This document shows, one piece after another, positions 54,668-63,926 of a stretch of DNA of 64,000 nt. The stretch is from Niveibacterium sp. 24ML. Lineage in GTDB: Bacteria > Pseudomonadota > Gammaproteobacteria > Burkholderiales > Rhodocyclaceae. Each line of letters starts with the position of its first letter. Within the stretch, counting starts at the first letter, position 1. The stretch covers positions 62,001 to 126,000 of the forward strand of contig NZ_JAPFHA010000012.1 of the NCBI RefSeq assembly GCF_026586805.1. The letters run 5' to 3'. The translations under genes and the position numbers were made by a program. A model generated the notes under the pieces. That model was given only the letters and a program-made list of their open reading frames with translations. It made no database searches and had not been told where the DNA came from.

Positions 54668-55774
54668 ATGCGCGCAGCCTGGTATGTCCCCGAGGTAAAC
54701 GAACGTCGAGCCGGCTTACGGTATCGCTGCACCTATCCGATAGCAGCCCTGCAGCGTCGCGGTATCAATGCGGCGCTGTTTGATGAAAAAAACGCCGAAC
54801 TTTACGATGCAGTCACTTTTGACGCATGGACACTTTTTCCGACAGTCACAAGCGAGGTGGCCGCTGAGCGCGCGTTGGCCTTGGCCGAAAGGCTCAAGGC
54901 AAATGGAACACGCATCATCCTCGACAACTGCGACAACCAGTTTTCAGGATCACCCGACCAGAACTGGCGTGACGCCTGCAACCGCCTGCGAAGACTCGCC
55001 AACCAAGCGAACACAGTAATCACCTGCTCGGACGAACTCGCCAGTGTGATGCAGGCGGAGTGTGGCCTTACGCGCACGCCACTGGTCATCGGAGATCCAA
55101 TCGAAACCCGCATCCGATATACAAGTGACAGCCTGCTTCGTTCAATCGCGAGTCCGGGCCGCAAATTGAGCTGGTTTCGCTACATCAGACACCGCGCCCA
55201 AATCACCATCGAGCGTTCGCAGGGTATCTCGCCACTGGTCTGGTTTGGCGGACACGGCAACTCGTTCTCAGAGGGCGGCATGCTGGATCTCAAGCGTGTC
55301 GTGCCCATCCTGAGTGCGATGAGCCAGGAACACCCGGTTTCCTTAACAGTGATCAGCAACAACCGCAGCAAATTCGAATCACACTTTTCAGATTTGCCTT
55401 TCTCGACTCACTACATCGAGTGGGATCGCGTCAACTTTCTCGCAATGCTACGCCTTCACGCGATATCACTCATCCCGATTGCGCTTAACGAATTCACGCG
55501 TTGCAAGAGTGCGAATCGCTTGACGCTATCGCTTTATCACGGCCTGAACGTCGTAGCAGACGCGATCCCAAGCTATCGCGATTTTGCGAATGTTTGCGCG
55601 CTTGATGACTGGCACGGAGGCTTGCGCAAATACCTCGCCAATCCTGGTTTGAGAAATCGGCACAAAGCCGACGGCAAAGCTCTTGCGTTGGCAAAGTTCG
55701 ATATTGATCGTATTGCAGATGCGTGGGTAGCCGCATTGAACCATGCCAGCCCATCCGCACGGGAGCGGCAATGA
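54668..55774 (+). CDS. Glycosyltransferase, GT-B fold
   Basis: A 368-residue protein starting at ATG 54668 (MRAAWYVPEVNERRAGLRYR); the frame is open 39 codons upstream into the flippase gene. The C-terminal side has IPIALNEFTRCKSANRLTLS and YHGLNVVADAIPSYRDFA, matching the sugar-nucleotide region of the next gene (DEFNRCKTATKLIEY...). The two are therefore tandem relatives of one family. Donor and acceptor are unknown. ATGA overlap with the next gene. Confidence 0.75.
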   Translation: MRAAWYVPEVNERRAGLRYRCTYPIAALQRRGINAALFDEKNAELYDAVTFDAWTLFPTVTSEVAAERALALAERLKANGTRIILDNCDNQFSGSPDQNWRDACNRLRRLANQANTVITCSDELASVMQAECGLTRTPLVIGDPIETRIRYTSDSLLRSIASPGRKLSWFRYIRHRAQITIERSQGISPLVWFGGHGNSFSEGGMLDLKRVVPILSAMSQEHPVSLTVISNNRSKFESHFSDLPFSTHYIEWDRVNFLAMLRLHAISLIPIALNEFTRCKSANRLTLSLYHGLNVVADAIPSYRDFANVCALDDWHGGLRKYLANPGLRNRHKADGKALALAKFDIDRIADAWVAALNHASPSARERQ

Positions 55775-56865
55775 CGCGCAAATCGGCAATCGCATTATTT
55801 ACCGAGCACTACAATGCGACCCACTACATCAACTTCGTTGCACCCTTTGTTTTCGGCCATGACCAACCCCAATTACTGGCGAGATCCGCCGGCGAGGTCA
55901 ATGCAATCAGCAACGATCTAATGATCGAAGAACTGAGGCGCGAGATAAAGGATCACGGCGTCATTGCGGCAGTATTCAGCCGTTTTGTCACCCCGGGTGC
56001 TGAAACGATCATTTCGTTCTACCAGAGCCACTCAATACCCACCTACTTTCATTTGGACGATTGGCTATTTGGCTTGCCTGACGACTTGGGGGAGCCGTAT
56101 CGCTCGCGCTATGGTGTGCAATACGGAGAACAGCTAGAGGCGATCTTGAATCAGGTCGACGTCGTGCTGTGCTCGTCACGCCATCTCAGCACGTTGATTG
56201 AGCGCCGTATTCCCGGCAAGATCGTGCGTACGCTAACAGGCGTTTGCTATCAATCCCAACCAAGCGGGCAAGCATCGCTGAAAGCCCGCGCGAGCAGGGC
56301 AAAGCGGAAGCTGACGCAATGGGGCCAGATCACGATCGGCTATGCCGGGTCGAGTTCGCACGCACGCGACATGCAACTCGTTCTGCCGGCAATCGAAAGA
56401 TTGCTGGAGGAGCGATCCAATTTGCGCTTCCAGACCTTCGGCATACCGATGCCGGACGCTCTCCAACAGCGATGGGGACCGCGGGTCAGCAGCATCGGTT
56501 ACACCCGCGACTACCCCGCATACCTTCAGGCACTCTATGAACTAGGCTGGGATATCGGCCTGAGTCCGCTGATCGATGACGAATTCAACCGCTGCAAGAC
56601 AGCGACGAAATTGATTGAGTACACCAGTTGCGGTATCGCGTCGCTATGTTCGGACGTAGAACCGTACCGGACAGCATTGGGGAAGCACAATACGGAGCAG
56701 TTGATTACGCCCACGGGTTGGTACGATGCACTTCAGCACTGGATCGACCACCCGACCACTCGGCAGACGGCGCTCAGAAATGCCCGATTGGGGGCAGAAA
56801 ATCGCGGCGCATACGTTGCCGGACAGACACTCATCAAAGCCCTAGAGCCGCAAGCCCGCTCATGA
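55771..56865 (+). CDS. Glycosyltransferase, GT-B fold
   Basis: A 364-residue protein starting at ATG 55771 inside the ATGA overlap. ITIGYAGSSSHARDMQLVLP opens the second Rossmann domain. LSPLIDDEFNRCKTATKLIE and TSCGIASLCSDVEPYR are the donor-binding region. It shares the FxRCKxAxxL signature with the protein upstream. It presumably adds a sugar to the same glycan. Confidence 0.8.
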   Translation: MTRKSAIALFTEHYNATHYINFVAPFVFGHDQPQLLARSAGEVNAISNDLMIEELRREIKDHGVIAAVFSRFVTPGAETIISFYQSHSIPTYFHLDDWLFGLPDDLGEPYRSRYGVQYGEQLEAILNQVDVVLCSSRHLSTLIERRIPGKIVRTLTGVCYQSQPSGQASLKARASRAKRKLTQWGQITIGYAGSSSHARDMQLVLPAIERLLEERSNLRFQTFGIPMPDALQQRWGPRVSSIGYTRDYPAYLQALYELGWDIGLSPLIDDEFNRCKTATKLIEYTSCGIASLCSDVEPYRTALGKHNTEQLITPTGWYDALQHWIDHPTTRQTALRNARLGAENRGAYVAGQTLIKALEPQARS

Positions 56866-56914
56866 GTGGGTCGAAGGCCCGACCAGATAGATTCCGAGCA
56901 AGAGAGGAAGGACC

Positions 56915-57994
56915 GTGACGCTCGTCAGCATCTGTATACCGACCTATAACGGAGCACGCTATCTGGAAGCGAGTATTCAGAGTGCCTTGAACCAAAGCTA
57001 CCGTGATCTGGAAATTCTGATTGTCGACGACTGCTCCAAAGACGAAACTGTCGATGTAGCGAAACGGTTTGCCGCGCGCGACAAGCGAGTGCGGTTCGTT
57101 CAAAACAAGCGCAATCTCGGACTCGTTGGCAATTGGAACCGGTGTATCGAATTGGCGACTGGAGCGTGGATCAAGTTTCTCTTCCAAGACGATCTGCTGC
57201 AAGCTGAATGCGTTCAGCTCATGCTGGACGAAGCGGAGCGTCAATCTGCGCTATTCGTCGCCTGCGACCGAGAGTTTCTGTTTGAGGCTTCGACCGACGA
57301 TTCCCTGCGAGCGATCTACGCCCGCAACCGCAGTGTCATCAACGCGTTTTTGGGCCCCAATCGAGGCGCTTCACCAGAAGCCTACGCGCAGAGGATTCTC
57401 CGACGGATCAATAACAACTACGTTGGCGAGCCCACCAGTACGCTGATCCACCGCGACGTCTTTCAACAACTTGGCCTGTTCGACAGTGAGTGTATTCAGC
57501 TTTGCGACCTCGAGTTCTGGTCGCGCGCAGCCAGCCACTACGGCATTGCATTTGTGCCACAAGCGCTGACGACCTTCCGGGTTCATTCTTCAGCAACGTC
57601 CGCGGTGAACCGGACTGCCCACTCATTCAGGTCTGTCGGCCTTGAAGGTTTGATCCTGATAGATGCTTACCTCGAAAAAGAGGTCTATGCACACCTGCGG
57701 GAACTATGGACGACTTTGGGTTCTTTGGCACGGGTCCTGATTGAGCGGCATCACCGGGCGAACGAGGTTTGGGAGTATGTTCGTCACGCCCGGAAGTCAA
57801 GTACGGAGGGGCGGGTTATTCGCGGCGAATATGAGGTCTTTTTGGCGCGGCATCCACGCTGCAGGGTCTCCCGATCCGACCACCTAAAGTGGCTCGCGCG
57901 TTCGCTGCCACTTCGGTACAAGTTCCGGCTTGGCCAAGCACTCAATCCATTGCTACCAAGAGCCTTCAAGCGGGAGGGCTCCCGGCCACTGTAG
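56915..57994 (+). CDS. Glycosyltransferase family 2
   Basis: A 359-residue GT-A enzyme. The start is GTG 56915 with GAGAGGAAGG upstream. SICIPTYNGARYLEASIQSA and LEILIVDDCSKDETVDVA give the nucleotide site. FLFQDDLL is the DxD-like motif, and LCDLEFWSRAA comes later. The C-terminus is basic (RYKFRLGQALNPLLPRAFKR). It is the last gene of this transcript and is followed by two hairpins. Confidence 0.88.
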   Translation: MTLVSICIPTYNGARYLEASIQSALNQSYRDLEILIVDDCSKDETVDVAKRFAARDKRVRFVQNKRNLGLVGNWNRCIELATGAWIKFLFQDDLLQAECVQLMLDEAERQSALFVACDREFLFEASTDDSLRAIYARNRSVINAFLGPNRGASPEAYAQRILRRINNNYVGEPTSTLIHRDVFQQLGLFDSECIQLCDLEFWSRAASHYGIAFVPQALTTFRVHSSATSAVNRTAHSFRSVGLEGLILIDAYLEKEVYAHLRELWTTLGSLARVLIERHHRANEVWEYVRHARKSSTEGRVIRGEYEVFLARHPRCRVSRSDHLKWLARSLPLRYKFRLGQALNPLLPRAFKREGSRPL

Positions 57995-58299
57995 TTACCC
58001 AGCACCCGCGACAGCGGCCTGATGCGCTGTCGGTGTCGCGGCTACACCGAGTTCATAAGAACTCAATTAGCTGAAGAGCCATTTTTGATGCCTCAGACTT
58101 CATCTGAATACGATTAGAACGAACGCGGGGCAAATAGCAAATGGATGTACGACACATATTCTCAATAGAGCCCAAAAGGCTTCGCTGGGGCTCCGTAGAT
58201 ATTCTGGGTAAGGAAACGACAGTTGAATTCAATGCAAGCAGCTAGGGCGTCCAAGCCTAGTTTGTTAATTGCTGGCGCCAATCTCAATCGGTGACTCAT
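57995..58299. other. Intergenic region with hairpins before the exosortase-associated biosynthesis genes
   Basis: No gene is seen in these 305 bp, which are AT-richer than the flanks. Two inverted repeats are present. CGACAGCG (58009-58016) pairs with CGCTGTCG (58025-58032) and can extend to CCGCGACA/TGTCGCGG (58006-58041). GAGTTC-ATAA-GAACTC is at 58049-58064. The first could terminate the glycosyltransferase transcript. The remainder probably holds the promoter of the ligase-decarboxylase-amidase genes, but I could not pick clear boxes. Confidence 0.5.
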
Positions 58300-59910
58300 A
58301 TGACCGCTACGTCCCATCTTCTCCATGAGCTGATCGCAAACAGCGCCGAGAACACGCCATTGAGTGTGGCTTTGAGTGCCACGAGTGGCAGCCACGACTA
58401 CGCAGCGCTGCACGAGGCCGTATTGAACTTTGCTGCCGCCTGCATGGAAGTTCGTCTCGATAGAGGCTCACGCGTTGCGATCTATCTCGACAAGCGCTCA
58501 GAGTTTGTCGTCAGTGCGTTTGGCGCTGCCGCGGCGGGCTGCGTATTCGTGCCGATCAATCCGCTGCTCAAGGCCGAGCAGGTCGCCTACATCCTGCGAG
58601 ACTGCAATGTCCGACTCTTGGTCACCTCGCCTGAGCGCCATGCACTGCTACGCAATAGCCTGGAAATGTGCCCGGACCTCAAACACGTGGTTCTGACTGA
58701 CAGCGGGGAGACCGAAGAGGGTGCGAATCGTTACGCCGAGCACGGCTGGTCGGCACTCGCCAGCGTGCCGATACGCACCGGGCATCGCATCACCGACTCA
58801 GACATGGCAGCAATCCTGTACACCTCCGGCAGCACCGGGCGGCCGAAAGGCGTCGTGCTGTCACACCGGAACATGGTCGCCGGTGCCAAGAGCGTTGCCA
58901 GCTATCTGAAGAACACTGCCGACGACACCTTGCTGGCCGCCCTGCCGCTGTCCTTTGATGCCGGGTTTTCACAGCTGACGACTGGGTTTCATGTTGGCGC
59001 CCGCGTCGTGCTGCTGAACTACCTGATGCCGCGCGACGTGATCAAGGCGCTTGAGCGCGAGAAGGTCACCGGCCTGACCGCCGTGCCGCCGCTGTGGATT
59101 CAGCTCACGCAACTTGACTGGCCCGAGTCGATCCGTAGTCATCTGCGTTACTTCGCCAACACCGGCGGGCGAATGCCACTCGAAACGCTCAAGGCGCTGC
59201 GCAGCCGCGTCCCAGCCGCGAAACCCTTCTTGATGTACGGCCTCACTGAGGCTTTCCGCGCAACCTACCTGCCGCCCGAAGAGGTGGATCGCCGGCCTGA
59301 TTCGATCGGGAAGTCGATCCCGAATTCAGAGGTGATGGTGCTGCGCGAAGACGGGTCTCCCTGTGCGCCCAATGAACCGGGCGAGCTGGTTCAACGCGGC
59401 GCGCTCGTGGCAATGGGCTACTGGAATGATGTCGAGAAGACCGCCGAGCGCTTCAAGCCCTTGCCGGCTGGTGTAGCGGGACGCGAAGCCGGCATCGTGA
59501 TTCCCGAGATCGCCGTCTACTCGGGGGATACGGTGAAGATGGACGAAGAGGGCTTCCTCTACTTCATCGGGCGCCGCGATGAAATGATCAAGACTTCGGG
59601 CTATCGCGTCAGCCCGACCGAGGTGGAAGAAGCGATCTACGGCACGCAACTCGTCGCCGAATGCGCGGCATTCGGGGTGGAGCACCCCAGTCTGGGGCAA
59701 GCGATCGTCCTCGTTGCGACGCCACCGGGCGATGCGCCGATCGACCGCAATGCGCTGCTCGCGGCCTGCAAGGCCCGTTTGCCCGCCTGGCAGGTGCCCG
59801 CACATATTGATCTGCGTGATGGCGCGCTGCCACGCAACCCGAACGGCAAGATCGACCGCAAGACACTCTCTGCCGAGTTCACCACCCTTTTCACCGAAGC
59901 CGCAAAATGA
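58300..59910 (+). CDS. Acyl-CoA ligase (AMP-forming), exosortase A system-associated
   Basis: A 536-residue ANL-superfamily enzyme. The P-loop is ILYTSGSTGRPKGVVLSHRN, the adenylate motif is MYGLTEAF, the hinge aspartate region is YSGDTVKMDEEGFLYFIGRRD, and the catalytic lysine lies in PNGKIDRKTLS. The family is found next to exosortase A genes. I start at ATG 58300 with GGTGA upstream; GTG 58291 is possible. It may load an amino acid or acyl group on the carrier protein at 47992. Overlaps the decarboxylase gene (ATGA). Confidence 0.88.
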   Translation: MTATSHLLHELIANSAENTPLSVALSATSGSHDYAALHEAVLNFAAACMEVRLDRGSRVAIYLDKRSEFVVSAFGAAAAGCVFVPINPLLKAEQVAYILRDCNVRLLVTSPERHALLRNSLEMCPDLKHVVLTDSGETEEGANRYAEHGWSALASVPIRTGHRITDSDMAAILYTSGSTGRPKGVVLSHRNMVAGAKSVASYLKNTADDTLLAALPLSFDAGFSQLTTGFHVGARVVLLNYLMPRDVIKALEREKVTGLTAVPPLWIQLTQLDWPESIRSHLRYFANTGGRMPLETLKALRSRVPAAKPFLMYGLTEAFRATYLPPEEVDRRPDSIGKSIPNSEVMVLREDGSPCAPNEPGELVQRGALVAMGYWNDVEKTAERFKPLPAGVAGREAGIVIPEIAVYSGDTVKMDEEGFLYFIGRRDEMIKTSGYRVSPTEVEEAIYGTQLVAECAAFGVEHPSLGQAIVLVATPPGDAPIDRNALLAACKARLPAWQVPAHIDLRDGALPRNPNGKIDRKTLSAEFTTLFTEAAK

Positions 59911-61148
59911 GCGAAACCCGCGCCGCGCCCCGCCATGCCGCGATGAACCAGTTCTCCGTCGTAGACGGCGAACTGGCAATCGGCGGCATGCCCCTTTCAA
60001 GATTGGCAGCCCGCGTTGGCCAGACGCCCTTCTATGCCTATTGCCGCCGTGCGCTGACGGGCCGCGTGGCAGAGCTGCGCGCGGCACTGCCACCTGGCGT
60101 GCAACTTCACTACGCAATGAAGGCCAACCCGATGCCGGCGCTCGTCGGCTTCATGGCCGGGCAAGTGGACGGGCTCGATGTCGCATCGGGGCGCGAGTTG
60201 CGGGTCGCGCTCGACAGCGGCATGGCGCCCGCCGAAATCAGCCTCGCAGGCCCAGGCAAGAGCGAAGCGGAGCTTGAACAGGCCGTGGCGGCAGGCGTGC
60301 TGCTGAACGTGGAATCGGCGCGTGAAGTCCGTTTGTTGGCCGACATCTCCGACCGCACCGGCTGGTCTGCGCGGGTGGCCGTGCGGATCAACCCGGATTT
60401 CGAACTCAAGAGCTCCGGCATGAAGATGGGCGGCGGCCCCAAGCAATTTGGCGTCGACGCTGAATTGGTGCCCGCCCTGCTCGCCGAAATTGGAGAACTC
60501 GGGCTGGCCTTCGAAGGATTCCATCTCTACGCGGGCTCGCAGAATCTGCGCGCCGAAGCCATTGTGGAAGCGCAGCGCAAGAGTTTCGATCTGTGCATCC
60601 GGCTCGCCGATGCCGCGCCATCACCGGTGAAAACCTTCAACCTCGGCGGCGGCTTCGGAATTCCGTATTTCCCCGGCGAGAACCGGCTCGACCTGGCGCC
60701 GGTCGGCGCCAACCTCGCACAGCTTCAGGCCGAAGCAAGCACGCGTGCGCCGGGATCGGCGCTCGTGATCGAACTGGGGCGTTACCTCGTGGGTGAAGCC
60801 GGCATCTATGTCTGCAAGGTCGTCGACCGCAAAGTCTCTCGCGGGCACACCTTTCTGGTGACCGACGGCGGCATGCATCACCACCTCGCAGCTTCCGGCA
60901 ACTTCGGCCAAGTGATCCGCAAGAACTACCCGGTTGCGATCGGCAACCGCATGGATTCGATGGAGCACGAGACCGTCTCCGCAGTGGGGCCGCTCTGCAC
61001 CCCGCTCGATCTGCTCGCCGACAAGATGGAACTGCCCACGGCAAAAGAGGGCGACCTGCTCGTCGTGTTCCAGTCCGGCGCGTATGGCATGAGCGCCAGC
61101 CCGCGCGATTTCCTTTCACACCCGCAACCGCTTGAGGTTTTGGTATGA
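59907..61148 (+). CDS. PLP-dependent decarboxylase, exosortase A system-associated
   Basis: A 413-residue enzyme of the diaminopimelate/ornithine decarboxylase fold III group. The PLP lysine is in LHYAMKANPMPALVGF. GPGKSEAELEQAVAAG, FNLGGGFGIPYFPGE and the C-terminal FQSGAYGMSASPRDF are typical. It should decarboxylate an amino acid, perhaps the one activated by the ligase upstream. It is coupled on both sides by ATGA overlaps, so ligase, decarboxylase and the amidase-like gene make one translational chain. Confidence 0.88.
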   Translation: MSETRAAPRHAAMNQFSVVDGELAIGGMPLSRLAARVGQTPFYAYCRRALTGRVAELRAALPPGVQLHYAMKANPMPALVGFMAGQVDGLDVASGRELRVALDSGMAPAEISLAGPGKSEAELEQAVAAGVLLNVESAREVRLLADISDRTGWSARVAVRINPDFELKSSGMKMGGGPKQFGVDAELVPALLAEIGELGLAFEGFHLYAGSQNLRAEAIVEAQRKSFDLCIRLADAAPSPVKTFNLGGGFGIPYFPGENRLDLAPVGANLAQLQAEASTRAPGSALVIELGRYLVGEAGIYVCKVVDRKVSRGHTFLVTDGGMHHHLAASGNFGQVIRKNYPVAIGNRMDSMEHETVSAVGPLCTPLDLLADKMELPTAKEGDLLVVFQSGAYGMSASPRDFLSHPQPLEVLV

Positions 61149-62965
61149 GCGCGCGCGAGAACCGGCTTGTCTGCCGCTTCGAACCGGCCCAGCTTGATCC
61201 GTCGCAGAATTTTGACGAAGTCACAAGCGGCCGGATCGAGCTTGAGCGCGCCGGAATCCGATTGCTTGCGGATGGCCCGGACGTGCGGATTGCCTGCAAG
61301 CCCCGGCTACTCGTCGTCCTGATCGGGTTTCCTTACGGACGCGACGCCGCACTGGACGCCGCGCTCAACGCGCACGGACCGGCAGCGCTGACAGAGCACC
61401 TGAAGACCGACCCGGCCGCCCTTGGCAACCAACTGGGCGGTCGCTTCGCGCTGCTGTGGATTGATCTTGATGCAGGGCGAATCGCGTGCATGACCGATCG
61501 CTTCTCGACCCGCGCCCTGTGCTGGTCGGCGGATGCCGGCGCGCTTTCGGTCGCCTCGCGCGCCGACCTGGTGCCTGTCGCCGAACGCCGTGTCGATCCC
61601 CAGGCAATCTACGATTTCCTGTACTTCCACATGATTCCGGCGCCGCGCACCATCTTTGCCACGGTGAACCGGCTCGAACCCGGGCATCTGCTGGCCTGTG
61701 GGCGCAGTGGCATCTCAGATCAGGCGTGGTGGCAACCGCGCTTCGCCCAGCACGCAACGGATGACCTTGAGGGGCTCAAAGCGCAGTTCCGCGGCGCGAT
61801 CCGTCGCGCGGTGTCACGCGAAGTCGGCCAGGGTGGCCGCGTCGCCGCGTTTCTTTCCGGCGGCACCGACAGCTCGACAGTGATCGGGATGCTGCGCGAT
61901 GTCGGCGGCGACTCGCCCCGCGGGTACTCGATCGGCTTTGACACCGATGGCTATGACGAGATGTCCTACGCGCGCATTGCCGCGAAAGCCTTTGGCGTCG
62001 ACCACCGCGAGCACTATGTGACGGCCCAGGATCTCGTGCGCAATGTTCCGGCAGTGGCCGCGCACTATGACCAGCCCTTCGGCAACTCCTCCGCATTGCC
62101 CGCCTATTGCCTGGGGCTGCTTGCGCGATCGGACGGTTTCGATCGTTTGCTTGCGGGCGATGGCGGCGACGAACTCTTTGGCGGCAACTCGCGCTATGCC
62201 AAGCAAAAGGTGTTCGAGCTCTACCACGCGGTGCCCGGCGCGCTACGCAGCACGCTGATCGAGCCGCTGACTGCCGCCGCATGGGCGCGCAAGCTGCCCG
62301 GTCTGCGCAAGGCAAGCAGTTATGTGGAGCAGGCGTGCATGTCGCCATTGGCACGCACCGAACAGTACAACCTGCTGCAACGGCTCGGGCGAGAGTCGGT
62401 GCTGACCAGCGCGTTCTCGGCACACGTTGATGCCGAAGCGCCGCTGCGCTTGCGTCGCCAGGTCTGGGACGGGGTGCGCGCCGACACGGTGCTCGATCGG
62501 GAGCTGGGCTTCGACTGGCGCTTCACGCTTGCCGACAACGACTTGCCCAAGGTCATCGGGACGACCGCGCTGGCGGGGCTGGATGTCGGCTTCCCTTTGC
62601 TGAGCGAAGAACTGATCGACCTCTCGCTCACCCTGCCGGACAATCTGAAGCTCAGGGGCTTCAAGCTGCGCTGGTTCTTCAAGGAAGCCTTGAAGGACTT
62701 CCTGCCACGCGAAATCCTTGAGAAAAAGAAGCACGGCTTCGGTTTGCCCTTTGGCCATTGGGCGCTGACGGATCCCGCGCTCAAGGCGCTATCGGAGGAC
62801 TCGGTGCACGGTCTGGTCGCACGCGGCATCCTTCGCGAGGACTTCGTTCGCGCGCTCTTTGCAAGCCACTTGCCAGCCCACCCGGGCTACTACGGTGAAA
62901 TGGTGTGGATCAGCATGATGCTGGAGCAGTGGCTTCGCGCCAACGCGCCGGAGACGAGGTTCTAG
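61145..62965 (+). CDS. Asparagine-synthase-like ATP-dependent amidotransferase lacking the N-terminal cysteine
   Basis: A 606-residue protein. The C-terminal synthetase domain has the PP-loop FLSGGTDSSTVIGML (about residue 240) and LLAGDGGDELFGGNSRY, both intact. The N-terminal domain resembles the glutaminase fold (LGGRFALLWIDLDAGR, FSTRALCWS), but the protein begins MSARENRLVC. The cysteine that must follow the start methionine in glutamine-hydrolysing enzymes is absent. It probably uses another amine and forms an amide by adenylation, possibly with the decarboxylase product. ATGA overlap with that gene. Confidence 0.85.
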   Translation: MSARENRLVCRFEPAQLDPSQNFDEVTSGRIELERAGIRLLADGPDVRIACKPRLLVVLIGFPYGRDAALDAALNAHGPAALTEHLKTDPAALGNQLGGRFALLWIDLDAGRIACMTDRFSTRALCWSADAGALSVASRADLVPVAERRVDPQAIYDFLYFHMIPAPRTIFATVNRLEPGHLLACGRSGISDQAWWQPRFAQHATDDLEGLKAQFRGAIRRAVSREVGQGGRVAAFLSGGTDSSTVIGMLRDVGGDSPRGYSIGFDTDGYDEMSYARIAAKAFGVDHREHYVTAQDLVRNVPAVAAHYDQPFGNSSALPAYCLGLLARSDGFDRLLAGDGGDELFGGNSRYAKQKVFELYHAVPGALRSTLIEPLTAAAWARKLPGLRKASSYVEQACMSPLARTEQYNLLQRLGRESVLTSAFSAHVDAEAPLRLRRQVWDGVRADTVLDRELGFDWRFTLADNDLPKVIGTTALAGLDVGFPLLSEELIDLSLTLPDNLKLRGFKLRWFFKEALKDFLPREILEKKKHGFGLPFGHWALTDPALKALSEDSVHGLVARGILREDFVRALFASHLPAHPGYYGEMVWISMMLEQWLRANAPETRF

Positions 62966-62969
62966 GCGC

Positions 62970-63926
62970 TCAGACGAGGGCTTCCGGGCCCGGCTGCGCA
63001 AGGTTCTTTGCCAGCCGCACGCCAAACCGGAAGCGCCCTTCGTCCCAGGGCGTGAAACGCCTGAGCTGGAATACGTCGTCGCCTTGCGCGGAGGCCCCCC
63101 ACGCGGTCGACACGGCGGCATCGAATCCAAGCGCACGCACCATGTCGACGTGCTCGGGCAGATAGTCGCGTCCGGGCTTTCCGTTGGGATAAGCGAACAG
63201 CGGAACACGCGCCCCGATCATGCGTTCCAGCGCCGCACGCCCTTCTGCGATCTCGGTGCGGGCCTTCTCGCTGCCAATGCGGGCCAGAATCGGGTGCGTC
63301 ACGGTGTGGGCGCCAATCGCAAAACCCCGCTGCGCGAGTTCCCTCACCTGCGCCGAGCTCATCATCAAGTCAGTCGGCTGCGTGCTGCGTGCTGCGCGCG
63401 CCACCTCAGTAACCGCAAGCTCGCGTTCAGCCGGCTCGAGATACTTGATCTTATCGATCAGGCCTTGGGCAGCTGCACCCCGCGCGGCCCAGTCGGGCAA
63501 GGGGAAACGCCCCCATTGCGAGGTATCGAGCACATCAAGCGGTGAACGGCGAACCGCCTCGATCAGGCCGTCGTTCCACATCCGGCCGCCATCGAGGTAG
63601 CCCGACGCGATGAAGAAAGTTGCAGGGAGACCGGCCTTCTGAAGAAGCGGTGCGGCAACGGTCAGGTTGTCGGCATAGCCATCATCAAAGGTGATTGCAG
63701 CCGCCCGCGCAGGCAACTCACCGCGTGCCATCAAACGCACCGCCTCATCGAGCGCCAGCACATTGAACCACCGGCCAATCCACGCAAGAGTGGCCTCGAA
63801 ACGGGCGGCATGAAGCTCGCCGGGGAACATCGGATCGTGCGCGGGCAGCACCCGATGCCATATGAATATCGACAGTCGCCCCTTCGCCCCACGCGGAGAG
63901 AACATGCCAAGCGCTGGTCGTATCAT
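62970..63926 (-). CDS. Polysaccharide deacetylase (NodB family)
   Basis: A 318-residue protein. The NodB domain is marked by AAITFDDGYADNLTVAAPLL, the metal histidines in IGAHTVTHPIL, and VPLFAYPNGKPGRDY. It should remove N- or O-acetyl groups from a glycan. I place the start at ATG 63926 (MIRPALGMF), where it overlaps the stop codon of the gene to its right (ATGA). The frame is open 23 codons further. It converges with the asparagine-synthase-like gene with four bases between them. Confidence 0.88.
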   Translation of the reverse strand: MIRPALGMFSPRGAKGRLSIFIWHRVLPAHDPMFPGELHAARFEATLAWIGRWFNVLALDEAVRLMARGELPARAAAITFDDGYADNLTVAAPLLQKAGLPATFFIASGYLDGGRMWNDGLIEAVRRSPLDVLDTSQWGRFPLPDWAARGAAAQGLIDKIKYLEPAERELAVTEVARAARSTQPTDLMMSSAQVRELAQRGFAIGAHTVTHPILARIGSEKARTEIAEGRAALERMIGARVPLFAYPNGKPGRDYLPEHVDMVRALGFDAAVSTAWGASAQGDDVFQLRRFTPWDEGRFRFGVRLAKNLAQPGPEALV

